This document shows positions 44,801-55,050 of a stretch of 64,000 nucleotides of DNA, in pieces; position 1 is the stretch's first letter; each line of letters begins with the position of its first letter. The notes beneath the pieces were generated by a model. It did not search any database, had not been told where the DNA came from, and saw only the letters and a list, made by a program, of their open reading frames with translations. Origin of the DNA: Plotosus lineatus (lineage: Eukaryota > Chordata > Actinopteri > Siluriformes > Plotosidae); assembly GCA_024760905.1 (NCBI GenBank), contig CM045733.1, forward strand, positions 25,107,501 to 25,171,500. The letters are read 5' to 3'. The position numbers and the translations under genes were made by a program.

Positions 44801-45761
44801 CAAATATTTAGAGTGTGCATCACCTAAACGAAACTCATTTAGCTGTTCAAAAAATATTTCCTCACGTATTTTTTCTTTGGGAATCCCATCATTTTACTTG
44901 CATAAGCATGTTTATCACCTAACACACGCAGATTCAGTTATTTTGCATATTACCAATCTGTTGCTTTCCATTTTCCCACACTGACATTTCCAGGTCTTAA
45001 ATCTTGACTGTGGTGATGAATCTGAATTCTGGGATTAATAACTGAAAAACTAATCTATATTTAATGAAAGTGAGCTGGGGTTCCAGTGTGACTTTTATTT
45101 TGGGTGGAAGAGGTTTTGAATGCGAGATTCATTTCCTAAATGTTCTTAATTTAAGATAGAGCTTTGGAAGGTTGTGCCTTGCTTATTTACAATTACACTG
45201 TAACTCAACCACACACCTACTCAACATCTCTATGGCTTGCTTGTTAGGGATGCGGTCATAATTTTTTTTTGATGAAAGGTATTTCTCCTTTAATCCATCA
45301 GACTGAATGCCAGATCTTTCTCCTTATTTCGCAAGGATAGGAGATGTTCAGGTGGTCATCAATGTGCATTTGCACCATCATGTAGTCAGCATTCCACATA
45401 CCATTTGAAATAGCTTTGTTTCATATTCTTAAAATAGAGTGACACCGACTGCATTCGATATAGAATAGTCGTAGAATTCCTACTAGGAAAAGGCTTCATA
45501 TTGATATTGGAATTAGCCTGTGAGTCTCAAGTGTAATCCCCTTGGATTAACCTCTGTTCTCTTCTTCGAGTATGAAGGATCTAAAGACTTCAGATGGATG
45601 ATAAGTAGAACTGTACAGACGAATCATAGCAGTGACTTTATATGCAGTCTCAGAGGGCCAGCGGGAGTAAAAACCTTAGGCTAGCTGGGAATGTGTGGTG
45701 ATTTTACCTAATGTCAGCTTTAGATCAAAAGGCTATTGTAAAAGAAATACTCATAACAGTA
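44801..45761. other. Low-repeat stretch without gene
   Basis: No transposon, gene or notable simple repeat recognised. Confidence 0.45.
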
Positions 45762-46490
45762 GTGGTTAGCACAGCTTCTCACAGCAAGAAGCTTTGGATT
45801 TAATTTCTGGGCTGAGCTGTTTCTGTATGACGTTTGCATTTTCTCCGCATACTTGCATGGGTTTTATTGGGGGCAGTGGTGGTCTAGTGGTATAGGGCGC
45901 TGGATCGCTGATCCAAAGGTTGGGGGTTCGAGTCCCACTCTCCACAAGGTTGTCACTGTCCCCCCCCCCCAGTGCAGCGAACTGGGTTATCAAAGGTGGG
46001 CCATGTCTCTCACTGTCTATGGTGAGAGGCATGTAAAAGAACCATTGCTGACTTTCGTAAAGAGTAGGCTGCAAAGTCGTCAGCGTGTTTCTGTCCCTTG
46101 CTAAAAAGGGTTGTGACAGGAAGGGCATCCGACGTAAAAACCTCTGCCAAATCAAACGTGCGAATCAGATGATTCGCTGTGGCGACTCCCAAGTAAAAGG
46201 GAAAAAGCCAAAAGGAAGACAGACATACAGACAGACTTGAATGGGTTTTATTCAGGTATTCCGGTTTCCTTCGAGAGTCCAAAAACATGCACAGTCGCCT
46301 AATTGCTTATTTCGTATCATTCCTTGGTGTAAGTGTAAATGTGAATAGATGTATGTGTGTTGACCCTGCAATGGTCTGGTGATGCTGTACAGGATGTTCC
46401 CTGCACCTACCCAAAGTTGGCTGAGATAGGCGCTAGCCTGCCCATGAACCTAATTAGGATTAAACAGCTTAGACAGTGAAAGAATGAATA
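45762..46490 (+). repeat. SINE-I copy split by a SINE-III
   Basis: The left part is 45762-45868 (GTAGTGGTTAGCACAGCTTC, then TTGCATGGGTTTTATT) and the right part is 46235-46490 (CAGGTATTCCGGTTTCCTTC to GGATTAAACAGCTTAGACAG). The parts join cleanly once one target duplication is removed. Confidence 0.88.
45869..46234 (+). repeat. SINE-III copy, full length, with target duplication
   Basis: It extends from GGGGGCAGTGGTGGTCTAG to GACAGACATACAG. The flanks ACTTGCATGGGTTTTATT (45851-45868) and ACTTGAATGGGTTTTATT (46235-46252) are an 18-bp duplication with one mismatch. The tail carries GGAAGGGCATCCGACGTAAA and GATTCGCTGTGGCGACTCCC. It is the best reference copy for the family in this window. Confidence 0.97.
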
Positions 46491-46604
46491 TCCATAATAG
46501 CATCATGGAACTGACTGTGTGGTTACACACACACACACTGTATAATAGAAAGTGCAAAAAAAAAAAAAAATCCTTCCACGTGTACATGCATATTGTTATC
46601 CCTA

Positions 46605-46890
46605 ACATTCATTCATACATTATCTGCAGCTGTTAGGTTGCAGGGGCACTGTAGTCAATCCTTGCCAAGTTCGGGTGAGAGGTGAGGTACACCATCAATA
46701 AGTTACCAGTCTATTGCAAGGCTAACACTGACAGAATCAATCCTCTCTGTTTACATTCACATGTATAGGCAATTGGCAATAACCCATTGACATAATGTGC
46801 ATAACTTTAGACTGTGGGAGAAACCCCAAATAGATACATGGAGAAAAAAATCATGGGAGAGAACATGCAGAAAGAACCCAATGGTCATGC
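46605..46890 (-). repeat. SINE-I copy, diverged
   Basis: Complement of tail at 46610-46700 (ATTCATACATTATCTGCAGC) and body at 46745-46870 (ATTCACATGTATAGGCAATT). The head is not clear. Confidence 0.55.
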
Positions 46891-47309
46891 GCTTTTCACG
46901 AACTTGGCCTTAGTCACATTGAACGTTTTGGGATGTGTTGGAGAAGACTTCATGGAGTGGTTCAGTTTCCTTCATCAATTCAAGACGCCTGTAAGAAATA
47001 AACACGTGTTGTTTAGGTGTGTTGAAATATTGCATGGAGAATACACTCTGCACTCTGAGATCGAGGCTAAAGGTTTTCCATGAAAATATTAGAGTGTGTG
47101 GCTTATTTTTTTTATTTTTTAAAATTTTTTTTTTTTGACCGGTCAGTGTATTTCTGCATAGGAGACTAAAACACTTCAAGAGAGTTAATGAGGCAGTATT
47201 ACACAGTTCTTATTCTCCTTGTGGATGCTGCACCTATCATAATTTTAAAACTGTAAAACCAACACCAGAACAATCTTGATTTAATGTGCTTTTCTGCTTA
47301 TGCTTTGTA
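46891..47309. other. Stretch without recognised gene
   Basis: T-rich around 47106-47136. Nothing else. Confidence 0.45.
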
Positions 47310-47612
47310 ATATATCAGTTGGGCTTTTTACACCCAAGCCAAGTAAGTCATCAGACCGGTGCTTATTTCCGGTTTCCATAGCGTGAAGCGACCAGGAGTC
47401 AACTCCTCCTGCATGGGACGCTAGTCCATCGCAGGTTATCTTCCTGGTATATTTTTACTGGTACCCCTTTATACTGCTGGGTGAACAGAGAGGCACACTT
47501 GTGTATAAGACCTTGCCCAGGGGTCTTCACACAGTGGGAGTCTAACTGGGATTCAAACACACAACCTTTCGATCATGAGCCCAGCACCCTAACCGGTACG
47601 CCACCGGCCCCA
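47310..47612 (-). repeat. SINE-IV copy
   Basis: Head near 47610 (complement of CGGTACGCCACCGGCCCCA), body ATTTTTACTGGTACCCCTTT, tail GGGCTTTTTACACCCAAGCC. Confidence 0.9.
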
Positions 47613-48639
47613 CACTTTTTAATATATACTTAATCATTATTTAATAGATATATCACAGAATCTATTCAGCAACATTCATCTTACCTCTGTAAATAATTGT
47701 TAATTAAATAACTTTTTTTTTTTTTTTTTTTTGGTCGCGGTAAATTTGATAGATTAGTCTGTAGAATTATTATTTGAAAGGTTTTAACTAAAAGGTGAAC
47801 AGGCACTTGGTTTTGTGCTGACTAATTCAAACTAAACTGAAAAATAAATATGGGACTGAGTGTACCTTCAGGTGTCAAATAAATGTAAGATGCTATAACC
47901 ATAAACATGGATCGTGAATATGAAATGTAAAGGTATTAATTGTATCAGCACATTGTCAGAGTTTATGTCATCAGATAAGCTAAATTCATTGCCCTGCCAT
48001 GTCTTTACTGCAAGATTCATACCAAGATATACAGGATGATATATGACGTTGACACTTAAGATGAAGAATGTATACTGTATACATCCTACAGGCACAAACA
48101 CTAAGAATAAGGTATGAATACACCCTTAATGAGAATACAACCCATGCTTCAGAAGACACAGTACCTTCAAACATTTATTCACAACTAAGTGCATTCTGGT
48201 ATTGCCACTTCACATTATAATGTCTTTGGGAGATGGGAAAAGACAAAATAACTGAAATGAACCAACATGCAAACACGGAAAGCATTCCTTTGGCAATGTA
48301 GAAGACTTGTGTGTGTGTGCGTGTGTGTGTGTGTGTGTGTGGGGGGGGGTGTTGAGGAGTAATTCAGGCAGGCTATTGTTAGATATGAGTGTTTTTCTCT
48401 CCTATTTGGCAAGTCAACTGATGCTGTGAAGGTAGCACAGCTATGCGTTTTCATTGGAATTGTTTTTTGAGACATGCATGCAGAAGAAGAGTGTTGGATA
48501 ATTTTTTTCATTGAATGGACAAATTAGATGAGAAGATATTTCCAAACCTGACTGAAATATATCAAGAAAAGCCAAAGGCCACTATTCAAACTAATGCATT
48601 GCGCAAACAATGTGAATCTTTTGCAGACTTCCCTAATTA
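47613..48639. other. Stretch without recognised gene
   Basis: It has a T run at 47712-47732 and a TG tract with a G run at 48309-48349. No gene. Confidence 0.45.
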
Positions 48640-48855
48640 TTTATTAATTTTCCAATCTGCCAGCATACACACCACCTTTCACACTCACACTCACACCTGA
48701 GGGCAAATTGGAACAGGAAATGAGCCTAATGTACATGTTCTTGGAGTGTGGGAGGAAACTGGAAGCTCACATTCAGCAAAACATAAAGTCCGTGTTGATC
48801 TGGGACTATATCCCTAAACCTTCTTGCTGTGAAGTGGACGTGTGAACCACTACAC
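48640..48855 (-). repeat. SINE-I copy, partial
   Basis: CACACTCACACTCACACCTG, GGGAGGAAACTGGAAGCTCA and the complement head near 48850 (GTGAACCACTACACG). The tail is missing. Confidence 0.65.
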
Positions 48856-48936
48856 GTTTACATTTACAACGTGTAGTAGACACCCTTATCCAGAGGAACT
48901 TACAGAAGTGCATTAACGTGAATACATAAGTGAATA

Positions 48937-49424
48937 CAGGGATCCCTCACTTTCAGTGGTTAATAGGGAACAAGACCCCTCGCCGCCCGCCACCCGCCGA
49001 TTTCCACGAAGTAGGATCGACTCCCCGACTGACATATACATACATGTATGTGTGTATATAATATCAATAACTACATATTCAATGCTATAAATGCTTAAAA
49101 TAACAATTAAACATTCAAAAATAATGCATAAGATGTAAATAAAATATAAATACAAACATACAAACGCCGCCTGCGCACACTCTCAGATGCACACCTCACA
49201 TAAAAATGTAAGTAGTTTTGTTGGGGGGTTTGGGTTGTTTTTGTTTGTTTGGATTTTTTTTTTTTTTTGCATAATTGACCTTGTTTTGCAGCATTTTATT
49301 TAGCTTTTCCCCTATTCCTCCTTAATTTCCGTATTTTTTTAAAGTTTTTCGATGAATATTTTTGAAAAACCCACAATGCACTAAAGCTGCAGAAACTGAA
49401 GCACGAAGTAGAGAGGGATCACTG
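48937..49424 (+). mobile_element. TA-flanked MITE, copy 2
   Basis: It begins CAGGGATCCCTCACTTTCAG and ends GAGAGGGATCACTG, with TA on both sides (48935-48936 and 49425-49426). The interior matches copies 1 and 3. No coding sequence. Confidence 0.88.
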
Positions 49425-49476
49425 TATATTCTTGTACTGATTTGTCAGAAGTCAGTCAAACTCAGTCGCTAGGTGT

Positions 49477-49477
<1 letters not shown>

Positions 49478-49518
<41 letters not shown>

Positions 49519-49519
49519 T

Positions 49520-49581
<62 letters not shown>
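49478..49581. repeat. (TG)n(CA)n palindromic microsatellite
   Basis: A TG tract of about 40 bp meets a CA tract of about 60 bp at TGTCTACA, giving a near-perfect inverted repeat with a loop of two bases. Confidence 0.95.
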
Positions 49582-49585
<4 letters not shown>

Positions 49586-50017
49586 ACGAGCTTTAAATTT
49601 GCACTGAAGATGACAAAAAAATGTGTGTGCAACATAGTGCTAATCTAAATACTACTGGAAAAGGTATATTTTCAGCCATCATTTGATGATACTCAGTAAC
49701 TCAGCTGTCCAGACATCCAGGAAAGTTTGTCCGACTACCTTGGCGCTAGAACAGAGAAGAGTTTAGATGGTTGTATCCCTGGTGCTTTGGAGGGAATACG
49801 GTAGTCTAGCCCTGCTAGAGGATCTATGAATGCAGTTCACTGTTGGGATATAACAAGTGCTTTGAGCTAGAAAGGTGCAGGTCCATTTTTGGCTTTGAAT
49901 GCAAGAATTAGTTTTTTAAATCTAATGCGAGCAGCTACAGGAAGCCACAACGCCAGTGCGGTGCCCCACTTTCTTAAAGACCATTATATAATTCACTAAC
50001 AATCCTTGTCAATTAAT

Positions 50018-50265
50018 TATTCATTCCTTCATTTTCTGTAACCGTTTAATCCTAATTAGGGTCGCGGGAGGTTGACACCCATCCCAGCCAACTCCGGGCG
50101 AGGGCAGAGTACACCCTGGACAGCTTGCCAGGCCATCACAGGGTGGAAACACGCTGACTGCTATGCAGCTACTCTTGTCGAAAGTCAGCAATGGTTCATC
50201 TACAGCCTCACACCATGGACATTGAGAGACATGGCTGGCCTTTGATAACCATTAGCTGCACTGGG
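50018..50265 (-). repeat. SINE-II copy, 5' truncated
   Basis: Minus strand: body from about 50262 (complement of TTAGCTGCACTGGGGGTAA) to the tail at 50030 (complement CATTTTCTGTAACCGTTTAA). The head is missing. Confidence 0.85.
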
Positions 50266-50596
50266 GGTAATTAATTAGTTTATTTGAATTATACTCTGTA
50301 CAGAAATAATATTTTGTGTACAGTGGACTCATAAACAGAAGCATTGGCTTGTTCCAATGATTCGTTCACGTTCTTAGCTTGAACTCTAGGATTATTTTTT
50401 TATTTCTTTGAGGATTTTGTTTGAAGCCTTTGGAATAATCTCAGCAGGTTGCCCAATTCAAAGGAGACTAGCCTCAGAGATAAAGCTCGTCTTTGTATAA
50501 ATGTTACCTGATATATACCTAAAATCTTTAAGATTGTCGTACCACCCTTTCCAGCATTATATTAATCAGAAGTTCTTGATACAAGGTTTTCTGATA
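50266..50596. other. Stretch without recognised gene
   Basis: Nothing identifiable. Confidence 0.45.
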
Positions 50597-50851
50597 CAGC
50601 TGTGCTCAAAAGTTTATATACCTTTTCAGAATTTGTCCTTTTTTTTGGCCATTTTTAGAGAATATCAATTATAAGACTAAAACTATTCTTTCACTCATGA
50701 TAAGTGCTTGGGTGAAACGATTCATTAGCAAACAATCGTGTTTGCTCTTTTTCAATCACAATGACATCAGGAACCAACCACACAACCCTGATCAAAAGTG
50801 TGCATACCTTGAAGGTTTTGGCATGATGTCATATATACAAATTTACACATA

Positions 50852-51197
50852 AATGGGCAGTGGTGGCCTGGTGGTAAAAGGTGCTGGATCATTGATCCTA
50901 AGGTTGGGGGTTCAAGCCCCATTCTCCAAGGGTTGTGACTGTCCCCCCAGTGCAGCTAACTGGGTTATTAAAGGCCGGCCATGTCTCTCACTGTCTATGG
51001 TGTGAGGCATGTAAAAGAACCATTGCTGACTTTTGACAAGAGTAGCTACATAGTCGTCAGCATGTTTTCACCTTGCGATGGCCTGGCGAGCTGTCCGGGG
51101 TGTACTCTGCCCTCAACTGGAGTCGGCTGGGATGGGTGCCAGCTTCCCCATGACCCTAATTAGGAATAATCAGTTGCAGAAAATTAATGAATAAATG
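50852..51197 (+). repeat. SINE-II copy, full length, with target duplication
   Basis: It spans the head GGGCAGTGGTGGCCTGGTGG to a tail ending AATTAATGAATAAATG. The 13-bp sequence AAATTTACACATA occurs exactly at 50839-50851 and 51198-51210. It is the reference copy of SINE-II here. Confidence 0.96.
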
Positions 51198-51267
51198 AAA
51201 TTTACACATACAACATTAAATGGGTTCTAAAGGTAACATCCTCATCTCTGACTTATTTGCTTGTAAT

Positions 51268-51317
<50 letters not shown>

Positions 51318-51352
51318 GCTGTGAGTTTCTGGGCTCCTGACAAAAGCCCTGG

Positions 51353-51800
51353 ATGTTTCACTATGAATGCTACACTTGGAAAAGAGTCAACAAGGGCTAT
51401 CATGAAAAGTACACCATTTCTTCTATAAAACTCGGAGGTGGTTCGCTGATGATTTGGGAATGTGTGATCAAGAAAGGCACAGGGAACTTAGTCAAAAGTG
51501 ATGGCAAGAAAATGCAGCATGTTATCAAAAAATACAAAAGGAAAATTTGCACTCCAGCCTGGAAATTGCGCATAGGATGTACCCGTACGTTCCAAAATGA
51601 CAATCATTTTTAACCCAAGGGAGAGTCAACCTGTAATTGGTTCTGGAGTATCCATCTTAGCCTCCATACCTCAATATCATTCAGCTACTTTGGGGAGATC
51701 TCACATGTACCATTCATGCAAGACAGCCCAAGAATTTAGAGGAACTGGAGGCTTTTTGCCAAGAAAAATAAGGGTATGTAGAGTTTTGAGTGAAAGATAA
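51353..51800 (+). pseudogene. Tc1-like transposase remnant
   Basis: The longest piece (51353-51613) contains YHEKYTISSIKLGGGSLMIW and ECVIKKGTGNLVKSDGKK, the region between the first two catalytic Asp residues. It ends in TRTFQNDN, near the second Asp. A later piece (51700-51760) recalls the helix before the C-terminus (KTAQEFRGTGGFLPRK-like, frame shifted). The first Asp region and the third acidic residue are not readable. The copy is inactive. Confidence 0.75.
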
Positions 51801-52879
51801 GTTGTTGTTGGGATCCATAGCTTAGGATTTCACATACAATTTCCACTGTGAACATTGAATCCTATTCTGAATATTAACAAGGACAAAGGAATAATTTACA
51901 TGTTTTAGTTAAAAAGGTTGTGCTTTTTGTTCTTCATTGTTGCATACAAAAGAGACAGGATGTATTTTAAGAAAAATATATAGCATTGGTATGTTGATGT
52001 ATATATCATGATAATGTATATCATTACTAATTCCAAAGGGTTCACTTAATTTGTTAATCTTTATTTCTCTGTAAACAGACCAAAGGTGAATCATACCTGA
52101 AATGCTATACAGATAAAAGAGAATTGAATACTGCAGTAATGCATTTTTAATAAAGACCCTGCATGACACTTCATTCAACCACCTTAATCATCGTCAACTT
52201 CAAGTTACAATGTCATAACATTCTTTTATTGGATATATCACTGTACTGTATATCGATATGCGGTTGAATGGTGTTATAGTACTTTCATAAAAAATTAGAG
52301 CACTCAAATCACTTAGTCTTGATGAAAATCTTTCCCCTCTAGTCACTATTGGGCTCCCTCAATTGCTTTAGTGATTAAAGACAGTCTCATACACACAAAC
52401 CAGCACGAAATTCTCACTGTCTCAGTGTGTGTTGCCGGCCTCACAGTAGAGCACGGGTCCTGGTGTAAAGCCTTGCTGTGCTTGAAGACCCAGGGCTCAT
52501 TTCACACCTCTGTGTTCTGTGGAGAGTCTAGTTTTCTGCGCCTGTCTTGTCATGGCTGTATCCCCATGCCATGGGCTTGTTACACCTCTCAGATTGGTTT
52601 GTGTCGCTAAAGCTCCTCTCTGGAATAGCATTTTCTGCCCATTTCTTCACACCTGCTGGGTGACTGTTTGCTAATCCAATTTATAAAACTGTGCACAGGT
52701 TTCTGTCATGTTACATTCACTGCTACTGGAAAATGAGGAAATGTGTTTAAATCATGCTTGTTTTTGAAAACATTGCAAATTAATCATAAAATTACAAAAA
52801 AATGTTAGCCAGGACATGTTGAAATGAATATTGGTTTAAACTCAATACAGCAATTCATTTAGGGTTCACTTAAATTTCA
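51801..52879. other. Low-repeat stretch without gene
   Basis: No transposon or gene recognised. 52360-52640 is repeat-free with an open but unassigned frame of 79 codons. Confidence 0.4.
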
Positions 52880-53220
52880 CTTACTCACTCATTCGCAAAG
52901 GCTTAATTCTGCAAGGGTCATTTCTGGGCTCATACCCATTTCAGTCGACTCTGGGCAAAGCAGTGTTCAGCCTGAACAGCCAGATCATTACAGGGAAACA
53001 CTCAGAACCGTTTACACTCACAGTGATCTCTAGGGTCAGTCATTGAGCCTAATGTACATGTCTTTGGACTGTGAGGGGAGACCGGAATACCCAGATCAAA
53101 CCCAACCAAGCAAAGGGAGAACATGCAAAGTTCACAGGAACCCCTAAACCCAAGAATCAAACCCAGAACCTTCTTGCTGTGAGGAGACAGGCTAATCACT
53201 GTGCAATCATGCTGCCCTAT
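52880..53220 (-). repeat. SINE-I copy, full length
   Basis: Minus strand head near 53217 (complement of ACTGTGCAATCATGCTGCCC), body, tail near 52885 (complement CTCACTCATTCGCAAAGGCT). Confidence 0.78.
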
Positions 53221-53693
53221 TTTAAATCTGCATTCTTGAAGGAAAAAAAGTTCTCAGATTTTTGCTATATTCTGACAAATGGTTGATCTTCGTAACGTAC
53301 AATCACAGTTGGACATGAAATTAAGCAAGGCGTGACTGAAGCATAGCCATTTAGCTTTATATCAAAAGGATCAGATGAAATATTTCAGAAAAAAATGTGG
53401 GAATTACAGACCTTTTTAGATATACAAAGCTCCTCTATAATAGCAGGCTTAAAAATAATTGAACAAAGTGATATAATTGTACATACTAGAAGCAGTGTGT
53501 AATGCTCAGTGAGTGGGATGTCTGGGGGGGCAACAAAGTCAGTAGATGATATCACATAGTGTGTAGGTTGTGTGACACACTGGTGAGATGTCGTAAAAGA
53601 CAGACGGACACGAAGTCTTTCCATTACATCGCATATCACATAATAAGCATAATTTTTATTAGTTGGATGATTTCCTCCTTGAGATGCTACACC
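53221..53693. other. Stretch without recognised gene
   Basis: Nothing identifiable. Confidence 0.45.
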
Positions 53694-53704
53694 AGACATT
53701 TACT

Positions 53705-53968
53705 GTACTGTCTGTCTTCCTTTCTGCTTTTTCCCTTTTACTCGTGAGTCGCCACAGCGAATCATCTGATTCGCACGTTTGATTTGGCAGATGTTTTTAC
53801 GTCGGATGCCCTTCCTGTCACAACCCTTTTTAGCAAGGGACAGAAACACGCTGACGACTTTGCAGCCTACTCTTTACGAAAGCCAGCAATGGTTCTTTTA
53901 CATGCCTCTCACCATAGACAGTGAGAGACATGGCCCGCCTTTGATAACCCAGTTAGCTGCACTGGGGG
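53705..53968 (-). repeat. SINE-III copy, 5' truncated, with target duplication
   Basis: The RTE-like tail is at the left (GTCTGTCTTCCTTTCTGCTT, CGCCACAGCGAATCATCTGA) and the body stops at TAGCTGCACTGGGGG, with no tRNA head. AGACATTTACT occurs exactly at 53694-53704 and 53969-53979, proving that the copy was truncated when it inserted. Confidence 0.95.
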
Positions 53969-53995
53969 AGACATTTACTATAGTATATTTTACTG

Positions 53996-54272
53996 GGGCA
54001 GTGGTGGTCTAGTGGTATAGGGCGCTGGATCGCTGATCCTAAGGTTGGGGGTTCGAGTCCCACTCTCCACAAGGTTGTCACTGTCCCCCCCAGTGCAGCT
54101 ATCTGGGTTATCAAAGGCAGGCCATGTCTCTCAGTGTCTATGGTGAGAGGTTCATGTAAAAGAACCATTGCTGACTTTTGTAAAGAGTAGCTGCAAAGCC
54201 CTATGCCAAATGAAACGTGCGATTCATTCACTGTGGCGACCCCTGATAATGGGAAAAAGCCAAAAGGAATCT
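53996..54272 (+). repeat. SINE-III copy with internal deletion
   Basis: Complete head GGGCAGTGGTGGTCTAGTGG. After AAGAGTAGCTGCAAAG it jumps to CCCTATGCCAAATGAAACGT, losing the segment with GGAAGGGCATCCG. It ends AAAGCCAAAAGGAAT. It faces the previous copy head to head, about 27 bp apart. Confidence 0.9.
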
Positions 54273-54384
54273 CATCATTTTATAAACTTTACTGCGAAAA
54301 AATAGCTGTAATTCCTAAACAATAAATGAAATATTTTTGTCCCCTCAACCAAATCTAAAAATCCGTCAGTCACATCATGATGTG

Positions 54385-55050
54385 GTGGATAGAGGCACTC
54401 GCTCATTATCATTATTCGCTGAATGGCTTAATCTTATTGGGGGCCGGTGCTGCACTCATGATCAGGAGGTTGTGTGTTCAAATCCTAGTTAGACCCCCAC
54501 TGTGCTAAGACCCATGCAGGGCAAGGTCTTAACCACAAGTGTGCCTCTGTTCTCCCAGCAGTATAAATGGGTACCAGTAAAATATACTGGGAAGGTAACC
54601 TGCGATGGACTAGCGTCCCATCCAGGAGGAGTTGAACTCCTAGTCACTTCATGCTACGGAAACCGGTGATAAGCACCGGCCTGATGAGCCACTATGGCTC
54701 AGGTGTAAAACGCTCAAAGGACTTTACCTTTACCTTAATCTTATTAGGGTTATGGGGAGACTGAAGTCTATCTTACCTGACATTGTGAGAAATCTGGGTA
54801 CACCCCAAACAGCTCTCCAGACCATTGGAGGACCAACTCACACAACCATTCACACTTACACCTGGAAAATTTCATACAGCCAGTAGGTCTAATGTGCATG
54901 TCTACGGACTGTAGGAGAAAAGCAGAGTACCTGAAAGTATCCAATGCAAGCAGAGAGAAAACATGCAAACTCCACACAAAAACACCTTCGACCAAGCCTT
55001 GGGACTGTGAGGTGGATGTTCTAACAACAATGCCATCGTGCTGGTGTACA
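54385..55050 (-). repeat. SINE-I copy split by a SINE-IV
   Basis: Tail at 54395-54438 (TCATTATCATTATTCGCTGA). The body and head resume at 54734-55050 (ATCTTATTAGGGTTATGGGG to complement of CCAGCACGATGGCATTG). Confidence 0.8.
54439..54733 (+). repeat. SINE-IV copy with partial head, with target duplication
   Basis: CTTAATCTTATT occurs exactly at 54427-54438 and 54734-54745. The element starts GGGGGCCGGTGCTGCACTCAT, lacking the A-box segment GGTGTAGTGGTTAGAGTG, and otherwise runs to the full tail. Confidence 0.92.

Larger units (their letters stand above)
48858..49985 (+). repeat. Teleost dispersed repeat interrupted by a MITE and microsatellites
   Basis: The left part (48858-48936) reads TTTACATTTACAACGTGTAG, then ACACCCTTATCCAGAGGAAC. 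The right part (49650-49985) reads TGGAAAAGGTATATTTTCAG, CATCCAGGAAAGTTTGTCCG and GAGCAGCTACAGGAAGCCAC. I know these segments as consecutive parts of one common fish repeat. Between them are the MITE (48937-49424) and a TG/CA tract. Confidence 0.65.
50597..51800 (+). mobile_element. Third Tc1-like element, old relic
   Basis: The left end CAGCTGTGCTCAAAAGTTTATA follows TA, as in Tc1 elements of this kind. Transposase remains lie at 51350-51800. The right inverted repeat is not recognisable. The relic is interrupted by a SINE-II (50852-51197) and a TG tract (51270-51314). Confidence 0.7.

Noticed and set aside
52371..52610. 79-codon Cys-rich frame as a small secreted protein
   Set aside because: No convincing start context, splice sites or family resemblance. 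The Cys residues are scattered.
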